From: Cytophagales bacterium
GTDB taxonomy: Bacteria; Bacteroidota; Bacteroidia; Cytophagales; Cyclobacteriaceae
DNA length: 17,646 nucleotides
Direction of reading: 5' to 3'
Assembly (NCBI GenBank): GCA_029262955.1
Contig: JAJCYL010000516.1
Location: forward strand, 1-17,646
Every line of letters begins with the position of its first letter. Positions within the stretch are counted from its first letter, which is position 1. Under the pieces are notes generated by a model, which saw nothing but the letters and a program-made list of their open reading frames with translations, did no database searches and had not been told where the DNA came from. A program made the translations under genes and the position numbers. Positions 16,401-17,646 of this stretch are shown piece after piece.

Positions 16401-17646
16401 GCGACATAAATTTGCAATCTCTGACAACTTTCGATCTTTCAGAGGCCTCAACTGTGATTCTTGAATTAAATGGAACGGGCACCAATACCTTTACCAATAC
16501 TTCCGCAGCCAATCCTGATCTACACCGAATAGTAATGAATAAAGGTAGTGACCAATCGAGCACTTTTACCTTTGGCAATGACTTCACTTTGAATGGGACT
16601 ACTAACACTGCTACTAAGGCCATAGAGCTGCAAAATGGCCTTTTGATCATGGATGATCCGCTTATATCTGTTGATTTGACTACTGGGGGTGGAGATTTTA
16701 ACATTCCTGCTGAGGCTGGCCTCGAAATGGCTCAGGGTGTAGCTTATGTAAGTGGTGATGATACTGGAATCATATTGGATGGCTTATTGAGAATTAATGG
16801 GAGCGAACTTAATATGGATATTTCTGATCCTCTAAATCCTGGCTTTGGAATGGGTGAGAATGGAAACAATTTTATTGAATACTCTGCCAGTGGAACGGCA
16901 GCAATTGAGGTTACGGCCGGCACGCTAACCGTTGGGTCACAGCTTCGAAGAAATTTGACAGCAAGCAATGGTGTAATTAGTTATACACAATCAGGTGGAA
17001 CGGCAATATTTGGTAAGAATGGTGCCCCAGAAGCAGGTCGCGGTGTGTTTGAGATAACTAACTCAGGTAGTGCGTTTAGTATGACCAATGTTGCTGAAGA
17101 CGAGTTTGTGATTGTCCGTCAAAATGGAACTACTCCGACAATTGCAGCACTGTTTCTTGAACCGGCCATCTCCAGTGTAACAAATTCAGCTATTACCCTG
17201 GGTAGTACGGACACTCCTTTTTCCCAAAGTAGTTTTGGTATCAATTCTAATGTAACTATTGACGATTTGTTTTTGAAAGGATCAAATAGTCCATCCTTTC
17301 AGATTGAAGTAAATGCGCTCACAGTGGGCAATCTCAATATCGAAACTGGTAATACCTTAGATGCGAACGGGAAGACATTGACTATAAATGAGAGCTTGAC
17401 CAATGACGGAACATTTACTCCAACCGGCAACTCAACTACATTTATTACTGGTAGTGCCCAAAGTTTGTCCGGTACAGGATCAACTACCTTCTTTGATTTT
17501 ACTAAGCAAGGTTCGGCCACTTTAACTTTAAGTAAGGACATTACAATTGGCAATGACCTAAATATCAACGCTGGAACTTTTGCCACGGGAACCAATACCG
17601 TCAGTCTTGCAGGGGACATGAACGTTGATGGAACCCACACCAGTAC
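10457..17646 (+). CDS. Second giant modular secreted protein, C-terminus beyond window
   Basis: From the ATG at 10457 the frame stays open for 2,396 codons to the right edge. The product starts with a signal peptide, MKYFILGLCAWGACLTAYSQ, with likely cleavage after YSQ. Two tandem LamG-like units follow (residues 32-398 and 418-796). Each contains a 'LW.+.DN' opening, an 'IAE..VY...L.AA.R' stretch, 'ENYLSA+Y.I', 'VGIG' and a W-rich 'R[WS]R[IL]W..E+' close. A W-rich entry module at 804 ('RTWYSFKTGNFSDPTVWTLD') leads into long beta-helix-like repeats. A PVG-like turn ('HTYPLGTDAN') lies near 1555, a second W-rich entry module at 1716 ('GGGLTWTDLSDWS'), and more repeats run to the edge. LamG-like folds often bind carbohydrates. 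The product is probably a cell-surface adhesin, exported by T9SS like its neighbour, but the sorting domain is not in view. It lies 286 nt downstream of the first giant gene. Confidence 0.85.
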   Translation, partial: MKYFILGLCAWGACLTAYSQTGAGGVDASSSLELWLKADNQSFNNNDPVTTWTDASGNGFDATQTGANRPTYLTNIINGLPIVRLGGTDDYFDDNHSYSGRTVFSVFNIRNSLQGGDDLGQLWGSYGEAVHVAMDTRSGNQDGFSFDGNGANQGSYGFNSAIFTGPFEDGNTVPFTRDQFDILTVEFNGTRAITRQVIGGLHPNFTIATHNLGADIAEIIVYSGTLNAAQRIIVENYLSAKYAISLTGNDHYASTTFTTDLIGIGTEDGAIKHSATASNGSALFLTENTASLDAVTEYLLAAHDGTTHGTTKSDVVIAGTSRWQRIWRIEKTGTLDAQIAFDFVEAGFTAPSGGDTYRLFFRAGTSGNFTDLGIAQTINGNDVEFDVIDANLSTGYYTIGIPTPPVAGPAGVNETTENPLWYRSDNVTTTGSNVTSWDDKTSSENDASAATGTVLLTDNLVNFKPALQFDGTNTLSIGSPSALPTGTSARTLFVIYDEDNTGTENTVAYGTDAAGQRISLTASSGEISVGVNGHRYGDTGFTAGNDYVISSMHIAATSNSDAWTMFRNGTALTPATLAGAAQVVNTGTTAAFIGGDIAGTAGYNGDIAEFFVYNEDLDAARRILIENYLSARYDITIANDFYTLNDVTYIQDVVGIGKFGADKYSTTTGRGGALLLDELSTSLDDATSEFVMAGHSNTPHGSTNDDATFPTFGRWSRIWYVERSANGVVDGGSATVRFTFDFDEAGLTLPSAVAGDYDLLRRAGTSGNFTQLGLTATISGNTVQFDVTDPQSGYFTLSIPAVARTWYSFKTGNFSDPTVWTLDGSPNPLLDNPDTETPESIDNVVINSGKTVTMDINTVTVNSMEVKGTLRVGTTENHDFTSISGNGIIEISGALSDATDNFPAGTTAAFADVDNGGTLRIAGDGITLDQARTMNNVVVDLNLNGPKNEAILTANYTIVGDLTAQNGILKINDNASTTDLNIAVTGDVIVRGDAANTGEINVGSGNARHQLNFQGDLINNQGTIEFTNRVVQDPNTDATDGIVDANFLNDSQDQSITCNGPCTFYRIEIDKGTDDTYILNIDASAVANFNLFGRANYGHNQLSQLDDANAADADRNLNTLGLYRGTVRLGTNVTVDPLNNTGNYNISEAAQIWVDGGIARKPAGTAIVPYGVARVSAGTFDAAVGSGFTLRDNWTILVEGGVLDANQIRTSVLGVGSQGGYVQTGGITTVSGVGNSTDYYAFTMTFPGNVFTMTGGSLIIERANSNGGIFINCDVVNQNVTGGTIELEVGDANDMVITSRAPFWNLTLRDTGGSGDVTIDQGLNIGSTDEDLIAQPLVVRNEFIIEANTTVLTNSENVNVSGDFTIETGSTLNLGTNTFTFDGDKDSDIRINTGSTFNFNDLTISKDQGQEQIIIQTGQTNAIQVDGEFRVEGGNVDYNTFNIVAQADVFVADTLGPVASTGRLLLNAGVAQTITSNLGVVGSMEINNANGVSLLSDSLSITNTLTMTTGIFDIGIERLIMAGATANISGAGFGTTKMIQTDGNASDGGLSFYVDANESHTYPLGTDANATVRYTPVTATFSNFMDDGYVTISMGDAELQTVVLPTSSDLLTYNWRVSHTGFSNVPNVTSYVITTVDSDDPDGGATPAGLPGTFVPGKVLDGTPFTRSSEIAGNITNFNITFNGDTGGGATPFPLENANYTAGVAARFVGTPTIYYSRRHQIGGGGLTWTDLSDWSTDPVLRHGGIAIAISGEPIPGVGDIVVIGAGQINGADEDNDTGLTSTTARHQMVAGGSRTVAEAIFDSNPAGTAIGNNLSRIRFTNTVWDLIAGRISGLGEIMLAISTTDESMVIGDLGDFNSTQNSTFFLDLTTAGTATVTRTEFPGIRIYGRNAAGKTITFSGDITGQQILIDGQAILEVGSNMTIDGDVQVGNNQQGFILFPDAGTNYTFSIGGDLKTSTNDPISTISVTNSGTDEHTLQVGGDINLQSLTTFDLSEASTVILELNGTGTNTFTNTSAANPDLHRIVMNKGSDQSSTFTFGNDFTLNGTTNTATKAIELQNGLLIMDDPLISVDLTTGGGDFNIPAEAGLEMAQGVAYVSGDDTGIILDGLLRINGSELNMDISDPLNPGFGMGENGNNFIEYSASGTAAIEVTAGTLTVGSQLRRNLTASNGVISYTQSGGTAIFGKNGAPEAGRGVFEITNSGSAFSMTNVAEDEFVIVRQNGTTPTIAALFLEPAISSVTNSAITLGSTDTPFSQSSFGINSNVTIDDLFLKGSNSPSFQIEVNALTVGNLNIETGNTLDANGKTLTINESLTNDGTFTPTGNSTTFITGSAQSLSGTGSTTFFDFTKQGSATLTLSKDITIGNDLNINAGTFATGTNTVSLAGDMNVDGTHTS
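10550..12844 (+). repeat. Tandem duplication of a ~390-residue LamG-like unit
   Basis: Copy 1 is 10550-11650 (residues 32-398) and copy 2 is 11708-12844 (418-796). Anchors are collinear: 'LWLKADN' / 'LWYRSDN' (Trp35 and Trp421), 'TTWTDASGNGFDAT' / 'TSWDDKTSSENDAS', 'RTVFSVFN' / 'RTLFVIYD', 'IAEIIVYSGTLNAAQRIIVE' / 'IAEFFVYNEDLDAARRILIE' (216 and 607), 'WQRIWRIEK' / 'WSRIWYVER', 'RAGTSGNFT' in both, and 'GYYTIGI' / 'GYFTLSI' (395 and 793). Spacing between paired anchors is 386-398 residues. Only protein-level similarity is clear. Confidence 0.8.

Noticed and set aside
10722..17640. Short open frames on both strands within 10.7-17.6 kb (for example 12766-13209, 16294-16704, 13602-13838)
   Set aside because: All are overlapped by the continuous 2,396-codon frame starting at 10457, whose modules match its neighbour; the small frames are shadows.
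5400..17646. Possible CRISPR-like or DNA tandem repeats in the giant genes
   Set aside because: The repetition is at protein level and diverged; no regularly spaced identical DNA repeats are seen.

Overview
The window looks like a piece of a Bacteroidota chromosome, most plausibly a marine or soil Cytophagales-type bacterium. This rests on AT-leaning DNA, the lack of strong Shine-Dalgarno sites before most genes, a TAnnTTTG-like promoter element, a lipoprotein with a short LxxC lipobox, and above all a large secreted protein ending in a type IX secretion (T9SS) type A sorting domain. No species can be named from the sequence alone.

Layout. (1) Positions 1-447, minus strand: the N-terminal third or so of a fatty-acid/acyl-CoA ligase that runs off the left edge. 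(2) Positions 566-3417, plus strand: a tight four-gene run, likely one operon, encoding a class A beta-lactamase-like lipoprotein, a DinB-family protein, a zinc-lacking medium-chain dehydrogenase/reductase and a PaaI-type hotdog thioesterase. Gaps are 19 nt, a 4-nt ATGA overlap and 2 nt. (3) Positions 3471-4110, minus strand: a VapBC-type toxin-antitoxin pair with overlapping genes and a helically phased ATACGA operator over its promoter. (4) Positions 4259-5191, plus strand: an HSL-family alpha/beta-hydrolase esterase, preceded by an imperfect 25-bp direct repeat. (5) Positions 5374-17646, plus strand: two consecutive giant modular surface or secreted proteins. The first (about 1,590 residues) is complete and carries a C-terminal T9SS sorting domain. 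The second (at least 2,396 residues) is open to the right edge, so its C-terminus is not visible.

How the genes fit together. The left part reads as soluble acyl/CoA and small-molecule metabolism: ligase, reductase, thioesterase, and a DinB-fold enzyme of unknown substrate. The substrate is not identifiable. The right 12 kb is devoted to repetitive beta-strand-rich exported proteins built from a shared module set: a W-rich entry module, beta-helix-like GNW...TDG repeats, an EHW/ERT module and LamG-like domains. They are probably adhesins or matrix proteins exported by T9SS. I found no CRISPR array, rRNA, tRNA, transposase or recognisable defence system other than the VapBC pair. The most notable structures are the 390-residue tandem duplication in the second giant protein, the module set common to both giants, and the phased operator upstream of vapB.
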